Assembly (NCBI GenBank): GCA_037447655.1
Contig: JBBHKE010000409.1
Location: forward strand, 301,616-365,615
Source: Zygnema cylindricum
Lineage: Eukaryota > Streptophyta > Zygnematophyceae > Zygnematales > Zygnemataceae
Direction: 5' to 3'
Length of the DNA: 64,000 bases
Shown: positions 22,701 to 32,528 of the stretch, in pieces
Position numbering within the stretch: the stretch's first letter is position 1
How the letters are laid out: each line of letters opens with the position of its first letter
Notes under the pieces: generated by a model
Seen by the model: the letters and a program-made list of their open reading frames with translations, nothing else
Databases searched by the model: none
What the model was told of the DNA's origin: nothing
Made by a program: the position numbers and the translations under genes

Positions 22701-24163
22701 TGTTTCATATGGTTGGTAGTATCGGGACTATATTGGGATTAACTATTGGGATTTACTGCACTAACTTTAATGCAATTGTGGGAATTTTCTTTTACGGTTA
22801 CTCTCAAAACAGTATAGGTTGAGAAAAACTGTATGGATTTGTAGATTTGCTGAAGAGTAGTTGCGGGTTTTTCCCAGTAATGTAATGTTACCTATCATTT
22901 TATTTATTCTCCAGGCGCATTCTAAACTTCAATTTTAACGCAATGAATGGGTTATAGGTTTTTGCTTTTAAACTGATTTAGTAACTAAAGAAGATTAAAA
23001 AACATGTTGTTTTTAGAAGCTATACTACACCACCCATCGCTATTGGAGTTCGTGAATTATTAGCGCTGACACTTTTAATTCAAATGCCTTCACTAATTTA
23101 TGTGTTGCAACATGGCTTTATATGGGCCATTTGATGAAATACACCGTGTGTTCATTAGTGTTATTGTTATTTTCGCCACTTAAAACATCTTTTCTCCGAA
23201 CACACCTGTCGTCTTGTGGATCTGATGGTTGCGATTGAAAGGCGGGATTCTCACCTTCCAATTGGCGGTCTCCATTCGAAAGTTGGACAAGATGGAGAAA
23301 AGTTGTTTTAAGTGGAGAAAAGTTGTTTTAAGTGGAGAAAAGTTGTTTTAAGTGGCGAAAAACACTAACACTACTAGCGATATATGGTGTAGTGTTATGA
23401 ACACAAATTTATGATTTTAGGTCAAAAGAACACTCACTTATATTAGAGTGATTAACTCTAATATCGACAGGCAAGTATAAACCATCATATGACTATTTTT
23501 TAAGGCCACCGATTTCTCAATTTTTTGAGGCGGGATGTTGTTTCTCGGTGGGAGAAAGAAATACTTCTGTAATAAGATTTTAAGGGGAAAGTCCTGTTAT
23601 CCTTCATCAATTCTTATTTCGGTTATCTTACGCATTTAGATAGCCATGTTAAAAAAAGAGTCACCTCTCCAATCCTATTTTTTCTACTGACATTCATTTC
23701 TTTGCAAGATTTGCAAAGCTCTTATTCTTGTTATTCATTTTTATTAAGACAGTATGTGGTCGTTAATTTGGGCTCCTTGACCATGCTTAAAAACCCTAAG
23801 AAACCCTTAAAAAACTGTGTTTCCAGTCATATCGTCATGTTTTCGTACCTTTGTCCATCCCCTCAGACCGTGAAATCATTTGTCTTGGTTCCTTGTTGTC
23901 ATTGGCTGGGTGTAAAATTGTTTTTCTTAAAAAAAATGAACAAACAGGTCTATAAAATATACCCTTTTTTTTGTCTTTTTTGGCCGCAGTTAATGGAGTA
24001 TTGGGAACAGCCTGGCGGTTATGTGGTCACATGGGTCACTTTAAAGGACTCTAAAGGACAAGAAAAGAATGTGTCAGAATGGCTCAGTACAGTCCAAAAT
24101 TTGGCGTCCCGTTTACGACCACGACATCGTCATTTTTCTCGAACTTCATCACAATCTTCGTGA
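9867..24163 (+). CDS. AUG5: AUGMIN subunit 5 (HAUS5-like), 13 coding exons
   Basis: Augmin recruits gamma-tubulin to existing microtubules for branching nucleation in spindle and phragmoplast. Exons: 9867-9994, 11176-11754, 12278-12458, 13373-13926, 14667-14811, 16285-16467, 17411-17496, 18550-18673, 19181-19366, 20004-20085, 21406-21601, 22465-22597, 23990-24163. All junctions are GT-AG and all phases agree (2751 bases, 916 residues plus TGA). I chose the ATG at 9867 because EAIVQWLFHEMEYNP then matches the plant N-terminus (EAILEWLQKEMGY). Also diagnostic are YLVRGNLIPVWQYFLTHV, the coiled-coil ECKKREKVKAELADKW and the C-terminal LMEYWEQPGGYVVTWVTLKD. It is longer than the roughly 800-residue Arabidopsis protein; exons 2 and 4 carry much low-similarity sequence. 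Introns hold minisatellites and TIR elements, and three exon borders have been duplicated. Confidence 0.92.
10183..10223. repeat. (TA)n microsatellite in AUG5 intron 1
   Basis: About 20 uninterrupted AT dinucleotides in the first intron of AUG5. Confidence 0.9.
10710..10771. repeat. (CT)n microsatellite in AUG5 intron 1
   Basis: About 30 CT units. Similar (CT)n or (GA)n tracts recur at about 13985-14110, 30144-30262, 34180-34312, 34497-34672, 38601-38678 and 40324-40466. They create spurious Ser/Leu or Arg/Glu open frames. Confidence 0.9.
11982..12165. mobile_element. Family E short TIR element in AUG5 intron 2
   Basis: It begins CATCTCTATTAGAGTTTATC and ends AACTCTAATTCGATGG, so the ends are roughly inverted copies. 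The interior includes GAGTG, CCACAATGAGCCACATG and GTTAACGCTAATAATTCAC. The same order of words is seen at 20208-20397, and inverted at 20508-20697 and 23033-23472. The size, TIRs and lack of coding capacity fit a MITE. Confidence 0.65.
12474..12700. repeat. TCCTTATG-type minisatellite in AUG5 intron 3
   Basis: An imperfect array of CCTTATGTCCTTGCCTTCTTG-like words directly follows the exon 3 donor at 12458. It produces Leu/Cys-rich open frames that are not genes. Confidence 0.75.
13067..13141. repeat. Perfect 38-bp tandem duplication in AUG5 intron 3
   Basis: The unit starts ATAGTTTGTGAGTACCACAT and ends TTCCAACTGTT. The two copies are adjacent and essentially identical, so the duplication is recent. 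Confidence 0.8.
14115..14700 (+). repeat. Seven-copy array of an AUG5 splice acceptor with its exon start
   Basis: Each unit (79-93 bp) is a pyrimidine-rich acceptor ending TTTTTTAG, followed by an A-rich start and CAATATGAGGCCGCGAGGAG-like exon bases. The first base after each AG is near 14156, 14249, 14338, 14417, 14505, 14586 and 14667. Only the last copy continues into the full exon 5 (14667-14811), whose phase matches exon 4. The earlier copies lack a convincing donor. The array is open in the exon frame over most of its length. Confidence 0.8.
15172..15785. repeat. ATCGGTT-bearing repeats in AUG5 intron 5
   Basis: Words such as ACCGATATGT, TATATCGGTTGTAC and ACATATCGGTTATCGG appear at both ends of this segment (15172-15285 and 15680-15785) and also near positions 270-350 and 760-835. 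They look like TIRs of a dispersed element, but I could not define exact borders. Confidence 0.4.
17110..17390. repeat. Minisatellite in AUG5 intron 6
   Basis: A unit of about 35-40 bases, of the type GAGGATATAGCTCCAAAGTT then TGATAAGTATGCACATGACT, is repeated about seven times, ending close to the exon 7 acceptor (17410). Confidence 0.75.
18421..18485. repeat. 18-bp minisatellite in AUG5 intron 7
   Basis: TTTCCATAAAGTATCGTAA is repeated three to four times with small changes, just upstream of exon 8. Confidence 0.7.
18661..18965 (+). repeat. 47-bp array carrying copies of the AUG5 exon 8 donor
   Basis: The unit contains ATACAGGTAATTTGACTCTT then TCCCTCTATAATTGCAAAAACC. About six copies follow exon 8. 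The first copy includes the true donor (ATACAG|GTAAAT at 18673), and most later copies repeat CAGGTAAT. This creates a ladder of donor-like sites with no exon upstream of the copies. Confidence 0.75.
19436..19770. repeat. Degenerate minisatellite in AUG5 intron 9
   Basis: Imperfect repeats of AACAAGATGTGTCTTTAAC-like and CACATGTCCGTTATTTTAAC-like words follow exon 9. Confidence 0.6.
20208..20397. mobile_element. Family E TIR element in AUG5 intron 10
   Basis: It runs from CATCGCTATTAGAGTTAAC to AACTCTAATAACGATGG and is about 190 bp, with no coding capacity. The interior shares CCCACAATGAGGTACAT and TAGTTCACTAACTC with the other family members. Confidence 0.75.
20508..20697. mobile_element. 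Family E TIR element, inverted, AUG5 intron 10
   Basis: It begins TATCGTTATTAGAGTTAGTA and ends GATTAACTCTAATAGCAATGG. It is inverted relative to 20208-20397 and lies only 110 bp from it, so the pair could form a long hairpin in the pre-mRNA. Confidence 0.75.
21553..21885 (+). repeat. Duplicated exon 11 end with donor in AUG5 intron 11
   Basis: The last about 50 bases of exon 11 plus the first about 50 intron bases (21553-21650, with GGAAACTATGGCGGCCCAAA and the donor GTAAGT) are repeated at 21780-21885 (GGAAGCTATGGCGGCCGAGA). The second copy has an in-frame TGA after GTGGAGCTT and keeps a GTAAGT, so it is a dead exon end. GA-rich hexamer repeats separate the copies. Confidence 0.8.
23033..23472. 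mobile_element. Family E element split by a family C element
   Basis: The outer ends (CCATCGCTATTGGAGTTCGT ... TGATTAACTCTAATATCGAC) and interior words match family E. Between about 23141 and 23391 a different element is inserted. Together they form a clear nested insertion in AUG5 intron 12. Confidence 0.7.
23141..23391. mobile_element. Family C TIR element with internal 20-bp tandem repeat
   Basis: It begins ACACCGTGTGTTCATTAGTG and ends CTACTAGCGATATATGGTGT. The interior has CTTAAAACATCTTTTCTCCG and its inverse. A unit AAGTGGAGAAAAGTTGTTTT is repeated three times at 23300-23355, a private expansion of the inner TIR. Confidence 0.7.
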
Positions 24164-26567
24164 ACATCATATCGTTATGTACATCTAACAAAACCATAGC
24201 ATCAAATTGTCATTTGAGTTGATGTTAGAATTTCGGATTCTTTCATTTTTTGTTCGTGGAAAACGGGATTATTTGTTTTTTGTTTCATATGCGAGCGGCA
24301 AGTTCTCACAGGTCTTCTTGCCCCACACATTCTTTTCACATTTGATAACTTTTTTGGAACATGAAGTTTGTCCCTTATGTGTTTTAACTTTCTGTACGAT
24401 GTTTCTATTCTTTAAGCTCATTGGTTAGCAATAATTTTAGTGTAGATAGATGATTTACTTGTCAAAGCTCGGCTTTAGGAGATTAACATTCCAATAAAGG
24501 ATCCTTTGTTCTTTTGTAGATAAAGCACGTATGACACGTGGAACTATGTTTTGAATCCATAGGTGGCACGTAAGACGAATAATGAATACCCTTTTATTTT
24601 CTGAACTTAGTCGACTTCCCAGGTCAATCGATTATTCATATCTCTGAAGCTTTATTAATGGCTCACGGTGGTAATCCATTTGAGTACTTGGAAACCAAAG
24701 AAAGGGAAAGTCTCACGGCTCTTTACTAAGCTTAAAGAGTTGTGCTAAGGATGGTCTCTTTGGAAAAAAGAATGCATGTGAATGAGAAGAGAATGGCAAC
24801 TTCTTGTTCAAAGCATCTCAACCTTGAGTTTTTCTTTACTAATAATAGAAGGCTTTTCTACGAGAAAATTGGAAATACTTTACTGTTACTGTCGAGTGGG
24901 TGTACTATGTACAGCGTGATTGGTTGTTTTCGAGCATTGAACATAATGATGTAAACCCACATCTGCTGATTTTTTATTTTTTATTTGGACAGGGTCTACA
25001 ACTAAGATTGTTGAAACGAGATGCTTTGTACATAATAATTTCACGAGTGTCATTTTTTGTAAAAGTTAACATCCCTTGGGAATAGTATATATAAGCTCCC
25101 ACTGTAACCACGAAAAATAGATATGGAAAAACAACGTTGTGTTTCCATAAGGATATTTTGTAAGAGAATGTTCTACTTCGTTAATATGCGCAATTCTGAG
25201 TGAGCTTCTTCAAACATATTTTGCCGTGGTATGAGGATCACATGACAACAAAAGTTTATGAAAAAGGTATATGGACTCGTTATGCTACTCGTTTGTATAA
25301 AATAATACTACAAAAATACTATCTGCTTATCATGGAAATAGAACAGTAAATATTGTATAAACACAGAGCACAAAAAATATAACACCCAATGTCTTCTGAA
25401 CTGTAAAATCATAAACAAAAATTTGTACAAAATTTGTCAAATTAAATACATTTTCCTCTCTCCCTCCCTCTGATACATAAATTTATCATTTGAAAAACCG
25501 TTAGAAATTCTTTCCAAATTGTAAACTACTCCCTCTCACCTTTTTCTTTCCACTCCATTTCCATCCTCCATTCCATTATCCACCATTTGTCTTCCCTTCC
25601 TATCTCCATGTCCATCCATTCCCCCTTCCCCCTCTCTCCCCTCCCCCCGCTCCTCTCTCCCCTCTCCCCTCTCAAACACTAGGCCCGCTTTTTTGGTTGT
25701 TACTGTTTTTGGTAATCACAGTTTTTGGTTTTTAACGGTTTTAGGTTCTTTGCGGTTTTTGGTTCTTTAAAACTCCTTCTGGACTTTCGGTTTGATTCGG
25801 TTTCAACGGTTTCAAAAACCGTTTTTTGCCATTTCGTTCAGCTCGATCAAACTGAACCCCGTTTAAACCGATTAATAAACAGTACGGTACCGCCTGAATT
25901 GGTATTAGTGTTAATAACAATACTTTGGTGCCGATTCTTTTTGCCCTTAAAACACCAAAAATCTCTATTAATACTAATTGTTCTTTTCTTAAAGGCAATT
26001 CTTAAAGGCAATCACAATCGTTCCCTTCCTTTGGACCGGAAATAGAATTATCGACACTAAAATAGTCCTCATACTTATTATTTCTTAACATCACGGTATA
26101 GTACGATACTTAGTGTACGAAATTACTAAGGTTACGTGAAAATGAAAGGACAGAAAAGTAACGTACTACTTTACGAATGAAGAACAAAAAAGATTTACCA
26201 TATGATAAATTTGACAAAGATTACTGTCAGGATTTTTTGGAGTTTGTAAACATATATCTTTACTGTTTTGTAGGATTATTAACTCTCTGACAGTTTGAAC
26301 AGTTTGGATCGTCAAATTTTATCAGTTTGATTCCGTTAAAATTTGAAAAAACGTTTTAAAAGGCTAAAAAAGGCTTTAAACCGTTTAAATTAGTTCCAAT
26401 GGAGCCAAACCAAACCGGACCGAAGCAGGCCACTGCTACCTCTCTCCCATATCCCCTCTCTCTTCTCCCCTCTCGCCTCTCCCCCTCTCCCCTCTCCCCT
26501 CTTCCCTCTCCCCTCTTCCCTCTCCTCTCTCCCCTCTCCTCTCCACTCTTCCCTCTCCCCTCGACTC
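24164..26567. other. Intergenic stretch between AUG5 and the J-protein gene
   Basis: AATAAA near 24493 (CCAATAAAGG) is a plausible polyadenylation signal for AUG5. The 25680-26400 part is filled with words built on AACCGTTT/AAACGGTT in both orientations and has no convincing coding sequence. About 26440-26570 is CT-rich. I see no gene. Confidence 0.45.
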
Positions 26568-29500
26568 TTACCTCCACGAGCCCGTCTCTTTCCAATGAGT
26601 CAACGCCGTGGAAAATAACACATCATTAGAGTACATCCCTCCTGCTGCTCCTCCTCCTCCTCTCCCTCTCCCTCTTGCATGAAACATTCGGGCGTACGGA
26701 TTCATATGTCTCAGTTTCGAGGAGTCAACTTCAGGGAAAATTTCAAAGTACCATCCTCCCACATCGTGTGTGGGACAGCGAGGCTCGAAAAGCCAAAATC
26801 TGGGAGAAGAGAGGGAGGGAGAGGGAGAGGAAGCGGAGGGAGGGAGGGAGGGAGGGAGGGAGGAAGGGAGAACAGACCATTGATGATTTTATTCAATTGT
26901 GTCCATCAAATCAAAATACAAAGTTTGCAGTTACACACAATATAGCGTGGACCGAAACAAAAAGATTTCAATATCATATTTGTCCTACCAATAATCAATA
27001 GAATAGAAAAGAATCGTTTACCATTAATCGTTTATAAGAGAATTTCGTTTACCGAATAATCTTTGATCACAATTTATTGTGGTGGCACTTATTTGCCAAT
27101 AAATGCGATTATTGCCGATAAACTAAACATCTATTACCTATTCTTCAGTAATAGATATGTACGAATCAGTACAAATAAAGTACAAATGAAACACCGACGG
27201 TACAACATATTAGGACATAAAAGGGTGGGAAAGATGGTGATTTTTTATTCACGGAAAAAGGTGATTTTATAAAAAAATTGCCAATTAAGAAGGCGAAGCC
27301 CGTAATCTGTACTTTTTAAGACCTTTTGTCTTTAAGTTTGTTACTGATAGTTTTAAAGTCAATATCATATTATGTTATCCATAAAATTCGACATTAATAC
27401 TGTGGCGATAATTTTTTACTAAACACCCCAAAAAGCCCAATTTTCCTATATTGAAATAAAAATGAGGGACGAGGAGAGAGGGAGAGAGAGGGGGAGGGAG
27501 ACAAAGGGAGAGTATCGAACTCCTTTGGAAATCAGAGGAGAGAGAGGAGTTAAGACTGGCGGCTAATACGGAGCTCTAATGGATGGAAAAAGGAATTAAT
27601 TATGGGTCAACGAGAATCGAAATAAAAACGAAAACAAACTGAAATTAAGAGTTTTGGTATGACTTAAAAAAAAAGGACGAGAAGGGAGAGAAAATGGAAT
27701 ACCAGAATGAGGGAGGGACGGGAGAGAGAAGGGAGGGATACCTCGAGGGAGGGAGCCAGGCTCTCCTTAGTCGACATTCGCACCGCTCTCGTCCTGCCAC
27801 CTGGCGATACCACAGCATATGTTGTACCTGTAAGGACAGAAAAAAACAATAAGTCCTGTTTTTCTCCCTCTCTTCCTCCCTCTCCCTCTCCCTCTCCCTC
27901 TCACCATCCTCTATATATAAAGTTCCATTTCGAAACGATTCAACTGCCACTTCTCCTCCCAAGTCTAATGAAGTGTCTATGAGGTTTTTTTTTTTTCATC
28001 TGCCCGAAAGCTGGAACCCAGCAAAATATCAAACGCCAGAGCTTTTTTTTCCACACTATTTACTGAATTTGTTAAAAATCAAGCCAAATCTTTTCAAATC
28101 TGCCCACCTAAGAAAAAAATCAGATCTGCCTGCCCAAAAAACTTTTCAACCTGCCTGCCAAAATCTTTCATATCTGCGCTCGAAAAAAAAAAAAAAACCA
28201 GACTTGCGCGCGGCATAAAGTTTTTGGACCTGCCCGGAAAAAAAAAAGAGAAAAAAAACAGATATGCCCACCAAAGGTGTACTATGAAAAGTCAAAATAT
28301 GTCGTTGTTGACCTCCTTCTCCCTCCACCACACATTTCCCTTCTCTCCGATTTCCCAAACCGTAAATTTTTCCGAGAATTTGACGACTTTTGAAGGAATC
28401 ATATTGACAGCTTCTCTCCTTATACCCATTTATATCCCTCCCTTCTTCTTGATTTGACGAGGTTTCACGGTTATCAACGCCATATACTACAATACAATCT
28501 CTCTCTCTCCATCCTTTTTTGTATGGAAATCTCTCAGCCATGGCTACCACTTCTCCATGTAACTCCAATTCTAATGTGACATGTGTCCCACTCCCTCTCC
28601 ACTCTCTCTCTCCTCCTCCGTCGTCCAAACGACGTCTACTACCTTCTAAGTTTTCAAAAATACCCTCCCTTCCCTCTCCCTCTCCCTCTCTCCCTCCCTC
28701 TCCTCTTCCTACATCCAATGTACATCCACTTCCTCCAAAGTCTTCAGATAAACTCTCTCTCTTCTCTGCCCTCTCACTCCCACTCTCACATCCATTCAAA
28801 AAACCATTCACATCTCTCTCCCCTCCAATCACTTCTTTCCCTCCCTCTCTCCCTCTCTCTCTCACAACACCCAACAAAGTCCTTCCGTGAACCAAATGCA
28901 TCACCTCACTACTCTCATCTCTCCTCCCTCTCTCCTCTCCCTCAAAACACTCCGGAAGTTTCTTTTCCCATAAAACTGTTCCGTCCAACGGAGGTCCAAA
29001 ATATGCCGTTTTCAAAGCCGAAATAAAATCCCCTTTTACTTCCTCCTTTGCAGAACCTACGGTCCACGAACCTATCCCCAAATCGTCCACACTAATTCTG
29101 GTGGGATCGTTTTTTGTGTGAGATTCTATGTCCAATCCGTGGACGGCACGTGTCACGAGAATACGGTATCTCCGGAGCCATAAAACGGCGTTGGTTTCCG
29201 TGGAGAGGAAAGTGTCTCTGAGAGGGAGAGGGAGAGGGAGAGGGAATGAGTGACAGAAGCCAGAATATTTCAGAACGTTAGCATACATGCCTAGTATTGT
29301 CACCTCTAATTTCAATTCAAAAACTTGCAATGCACCGGTAAAATTATGAGAGAGAGAGAGAAGAAGACAGGGGGAGAGAGAGAGGAGGGGGGAAGAGCGA
29401 GAGAGCCCTACCTTTCATAAGTCCGGTATTTATTTCTCACAAACTCAACTTTTTCCAAAGACTTTCTCTCCAAATCGTAAAGGTGACGAGTTCGAGGATC

Positions 29501-30907
29501 AGAAAGAATCTGACACAAAATGCAAATGGAAAACAAAAACGGAACGGAACGGAAAGTGGAAACCGTAGAAAAAGTTAACAGAATAGATCTAGTTGAAGTG
29601 TTATTTATCTGAAATGCCTCCGTTTTGTTTCTCTTCTTTTTGAAGGAGGAAAAGCTTTTGACATGGTCAATTTAGAAACCATTTAAAAACTCTAGCTATC
29701 GATTCAAATAAGCACTAAGGTTTCCAATCAAATATGGAAAGGATACATTACGTTTAATATAATCTACACAGAATGATTTTACATTCTTGTAATGTGTGTT
29801 GATACAAAGAAAACCAACAAGTCAATTTATAAAGAGACCGAAAAAAAAGATGGAAACATCAATATTGAAACTATTTTGTACGACAAAATATCAAGTTTTT
29901 ATTTTTTAACACAAACAACTTTACACTAAGCAAATCATGTCAAATCATAGGTTCCAAAATATTATATTTGTAAGACAATTTGTAAAGTAACATGAGTTAC
30001 ATTACAAAGTAGCTTTACTCAAAGGTCAATCAAAATTGAACTTTGTTTGACCTTTAATAAACCTTTAATCTAAAAATTACATATTCACATTTTCTGGGTA
30101 TGACAACGAATATTTGGATAACTTTAAAATGGCCTGTAAAAGAAAGAGGGAGGGAGGGAGGGAGGGAGAGGGAGAGCGAGAGAGAGAGAAGGGGGAGGGG
30201 GGAAGAGAGAGAGAGAGGGAGGGAGGGAGGGAGGGAGGGAGGGAGGGAGAGAGAGAGAGAGAGCACATCTTTTCTAATTGAGGATATAAAATTACCGTTG
30301 ATCCAAATTAAGTTTTCTCCACACTATTTATTGTGTGGTTCTCAGAAGCTATCCCTTTCAAGTTCCATCTCTATTAGAGTTAAAACACTAATTCGTGTCC
30401 CCTGTTTGTTTTTCGGTTTTTTTTTTTCCTTAATCTCATTGTTTTTTTATTGTGGAAAAAAAATATGGAACAAAAAAAAACAAAAAAAAATACAAAAAAA
30501 TAAAAAATAAATAAAATAATAAACGAGAAACTTGAGAAAAAAAATTGAGAAAACATGAGAAAAAAGTGAGACCCTCCCTCTCTGTCCATCTCTCCCTCCC
30601 TCTCCTCCCCTCCCTCTCTCTCGCTATCTCTCTCCCCCCTCCCTCTCACCTCATATGCCGCTGCCAGACGGATAAACTGCTCAGAGTCTCCCTTCCCATG
30701 GCTGCTTTTGTCGGGATGTGCAATTTTTGCTTTCTGAAAAAAAGCATTCCGAATGTCGGATAAGGAGGCGCCACGTGGCACCTCCAAAAGCTTGTAAAGG
30801 TCTTCTGCACCGGTGTCTTTCGTACTGAACGTACGTTGGCCACGTGGCAGGAGGAGAGAGAGGGAGTGAGGAGAGAGATATCTGGAGAAGCTCCGGAGGG
30901 AAGCCAT
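26568..30907 (-). CDS. Organellar J-domain (DnaJ/HSP40) protein, 5 exons
   Basis: Probable co-chaperone that stimulates an organellar Hsp70. Exons on the minus strand: 30907-30650, 29509-29412, about 29323-28272, 27827-27742, 26799-26568 (TAA). Exon 1 encodes an Arg/Ser-rich transit peptide (MASLRSFSRYLSPHS) and a J-domain (LYKLLEVPRGAS from residue 38; HPD at 64-66) that continues perfectly into exon 2 (AAAYE|ILSDPRTRHLYD). Later conserved blocks are AYFGPPLDG, LPECFEGEER, STPL|VQHMLWYRQVAGRERC, WLPPS|RFWLFEPRCPTHDVGGWYFE; I recall similar blocks in plant DnaJ proteins but cannot name the ortholog. Exon 2 ends with two bases of a codon, but exon 3 fits only if its opening T5 loses one base. 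That suggests an assembly error, an unseen microexon or a disabling indel. Exon 3 also holds GA-rich low-complexity insertions. A donor-like GTAAGA overlaps the stop. Confidence 0.75.
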
Positions 30908-31033
30908 ATGAGTGATAGAGAGTGATGAAACAAAAAAGGGAAAGATTCAGTAGTCAGGTACAGTATTTTATTCATGGTTTAATCAAAAAATATAATAATT
31001 TAATAATATTATATTTTATTTTTGCTTGCAGTG

Positions 31034-31104
31034 GCGCATTTGGTGTAGTGGTAACATATTACCCTCCCACGGTAATGCCCGGAGTTCGATTCCCCGAATG
31101 CGCA
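31034..31104 (+). tRNA. trnG-CCC: tRNA-Gly (CCC)
   Basis: The 71-base gene starts GCGCATTTGGTGTAGTGGTA. The acceptor stem GCGCATT pairs with AATGCGC at 31097-31103. The anticodon stem TTACC/GGTAA encloses the loop CTCCCAC, giving anticodon CCC. The T arm has GGAGTTCGATTCCCC. A T run directly after position 31105 fits a Pol III terminator. A- and B-box words (TGGTGTAGTGG, GTTCGATTCCC) are present. No intron and no encoded CCA. Confidence 0.93.
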
Positions 31105-31139
31105 GTTTTTGCTGTCACTTCTTCAATATGTTTCATTAA

Positions 31140-31390
31140 ATCTGTACTATAAGGTGTGTACGGGGCACTCCTGCTGGACGATGGGAGCGATGTTTGTTAG
31201 CTTTTGGTGGATGGTGATCAGTGGGAGGGAATATGTCATTTCCGCACCTTAAAACTGCTGGCAGTTTTTTTTCTGTTTAGTATAAATTCCTTACTGAACG
31301 GTGTGTTCGGTGTACGGTGCACTTTTCGAACGATGGGAGCTATGTGCCTAGCTTTGGTGGTAAGTGGGAGCAAATTTGTTGTTTTTGGTC
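31140..31390 (+). repeat. Diverged tandem duplication downstream of the tRNA
   Basis: Two related blocks (about 31140-31245 and 31282-31385) share GTGTACGG..GCACT, GACGATGGGAGC, TTAGCTTT(G)GTGG and AGTGGGAG. The function is unknown. Confidence 0.5.
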
Positions 31391-31564
31391 CTCTGACCAT
31401 AAACGTTGATTGGTGATTGCGGATGTTTCTGGTTTGTTTAGGGAATTTCGTTGTATTCAATACACACAATTTGTGTTTTGCCTGGTGAACCATTCTGTAA
31501 AACAAAAATTAAATATCGTTGCTAACACTGTTTTATGGTTTCTGGTTAAAAAAGTACCTGCGCC

Positions 31565-31750
31565 AGAATTGTACTTTAATCAGAGAATTGTACAAATTGT
31601 ACTTTAATCAGAGAATTGTACAAATTGTACTTTAATCAGAGAATTGTACAAATTGTACTTTAATCAGAGAATTGTACAAATTGTACTTTAATCAGAGAAT
31701 TGTACAAATTGTACAAATTGTTCTTTAATCAGAGAATTGTACAAATTGGA
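31565..31750. repeat. 28-bp minisatellite
   Basis: GTACTTTAATCAGAGAATT followed by GTACAAATT is repeated about six times almost without change. It lies in the intergenic region between the tRNA and the 3' end of the PhoPQ-related gene. Confidence 0.9.
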
Positions 31751-31796
31751 ATTTGTGGAGCTACTAGTCAAGAAAAACATCTGTTAAGCAGTTTCT

Positions 31797-32168
31797 GTGA
31801 GGAAAAGAGTCATAGGCAAACCCCTCACTCTCATAATTGCAAATAAGACCGCAGGTAAAGTCAAAAGACACAAAACGCCAAAAGTAAAAAGTTCAAAAGC
31901 AGACCTGTCAAACCATTTTTCAGGACCATTGAAACAACCACAGGAAGCAAAAAGTTTTCGTAAATTTCTCACAAAAACTTTGAAAAAACAACGATATTAT
32001 ACAGGTGATCGAAACAGAGTCACAGAAGGTTTCTCCCAAATGGGAAGGAAAACCAAAAAAGGACACTTAATTCTAATCTCAAAAATCCTTCTCTCTCGAA
32101 CTTATCAGCTCAAACTATTTTATCCTCGACAACTTCCGAAAACTTTCCTATGTCACCTTCATTTCTGA
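31797..32168 (+). CDS. Unassigned Lys-rich open frame
   Basis: A 123-codon frame directly after the 28-bp array (for example ANKTAGKVKRHKTPKVKSSK), basic throughout. It has no ATG at its start and no motif that I recognise. It could be an exon of an unseen gene, a transposon remnant or chance. Confidence 0.15.
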   Translation: MRKRVIGKPLTLIIANKTAGKVKRHKTPKVKSSKADLSNHFSGPLKQPQEAKSFRKFLTKTLKKQRYYTGDRNRVTEGFSQMGRKTKKGHLILISKILLSRTYQLKLFYPRQLPKTFLCHLHF

Positions 32169-32528
32169 AAAAAAACCCTAAAAGCGTCGATCCTTAAAAG
32201 CATGATTCTCTGGAACTAATCCTTCGACTCTATCACAAAATATATACAAAAGATCTTAACAAAAAACTCCTCCCTCTGTTTAAACTCAACATTCTCCTTT
32301 GACTCGTTCTATTTACAATCCTCGACTTATGTGCTCCATCGTTATACAAAACTGTTACTGTTCCTTATTAACCACATGGAAACAGATACACCATGATCGT
32401 CCTCTCTATGTACAAGTCGTTTTGATATTTTCACCCTTTTTCGAACCAAGCAGTGACAATTTACACCAAATTACCCTCACAATTGATTCTTGATATTTTC
32501 ACCTCTTTTGGAACGGAAGAGTAACAAT

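Noticed and set aside
28519-29026. Ser/Pro/Leu-rich plus-strand frames
   Set aside because: They are antisense to exon 3 of the J-protein gene, which has conserved motifs on the minus strand, and they reflect GA-rich low-complexity coding DNA.
30054-30268. Ser/Leu/Pro open frames, and similar ones at 34034-34338, 34404-34785, 38540-38734, 40247-40643 and 21551-21966
   Set aside because: These are translations of (CT)n or (GA)n microsatellites with no other protein features.
31565-31750. Regularly spaced repeats that could suggest a CRISPR array (also 42490-42925 and 33690-33930)
   Set aside because: There are no unique spacers, units are contiguous, and the context is eukaryotic intron or intergenic DNA. 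They are minisatellites.
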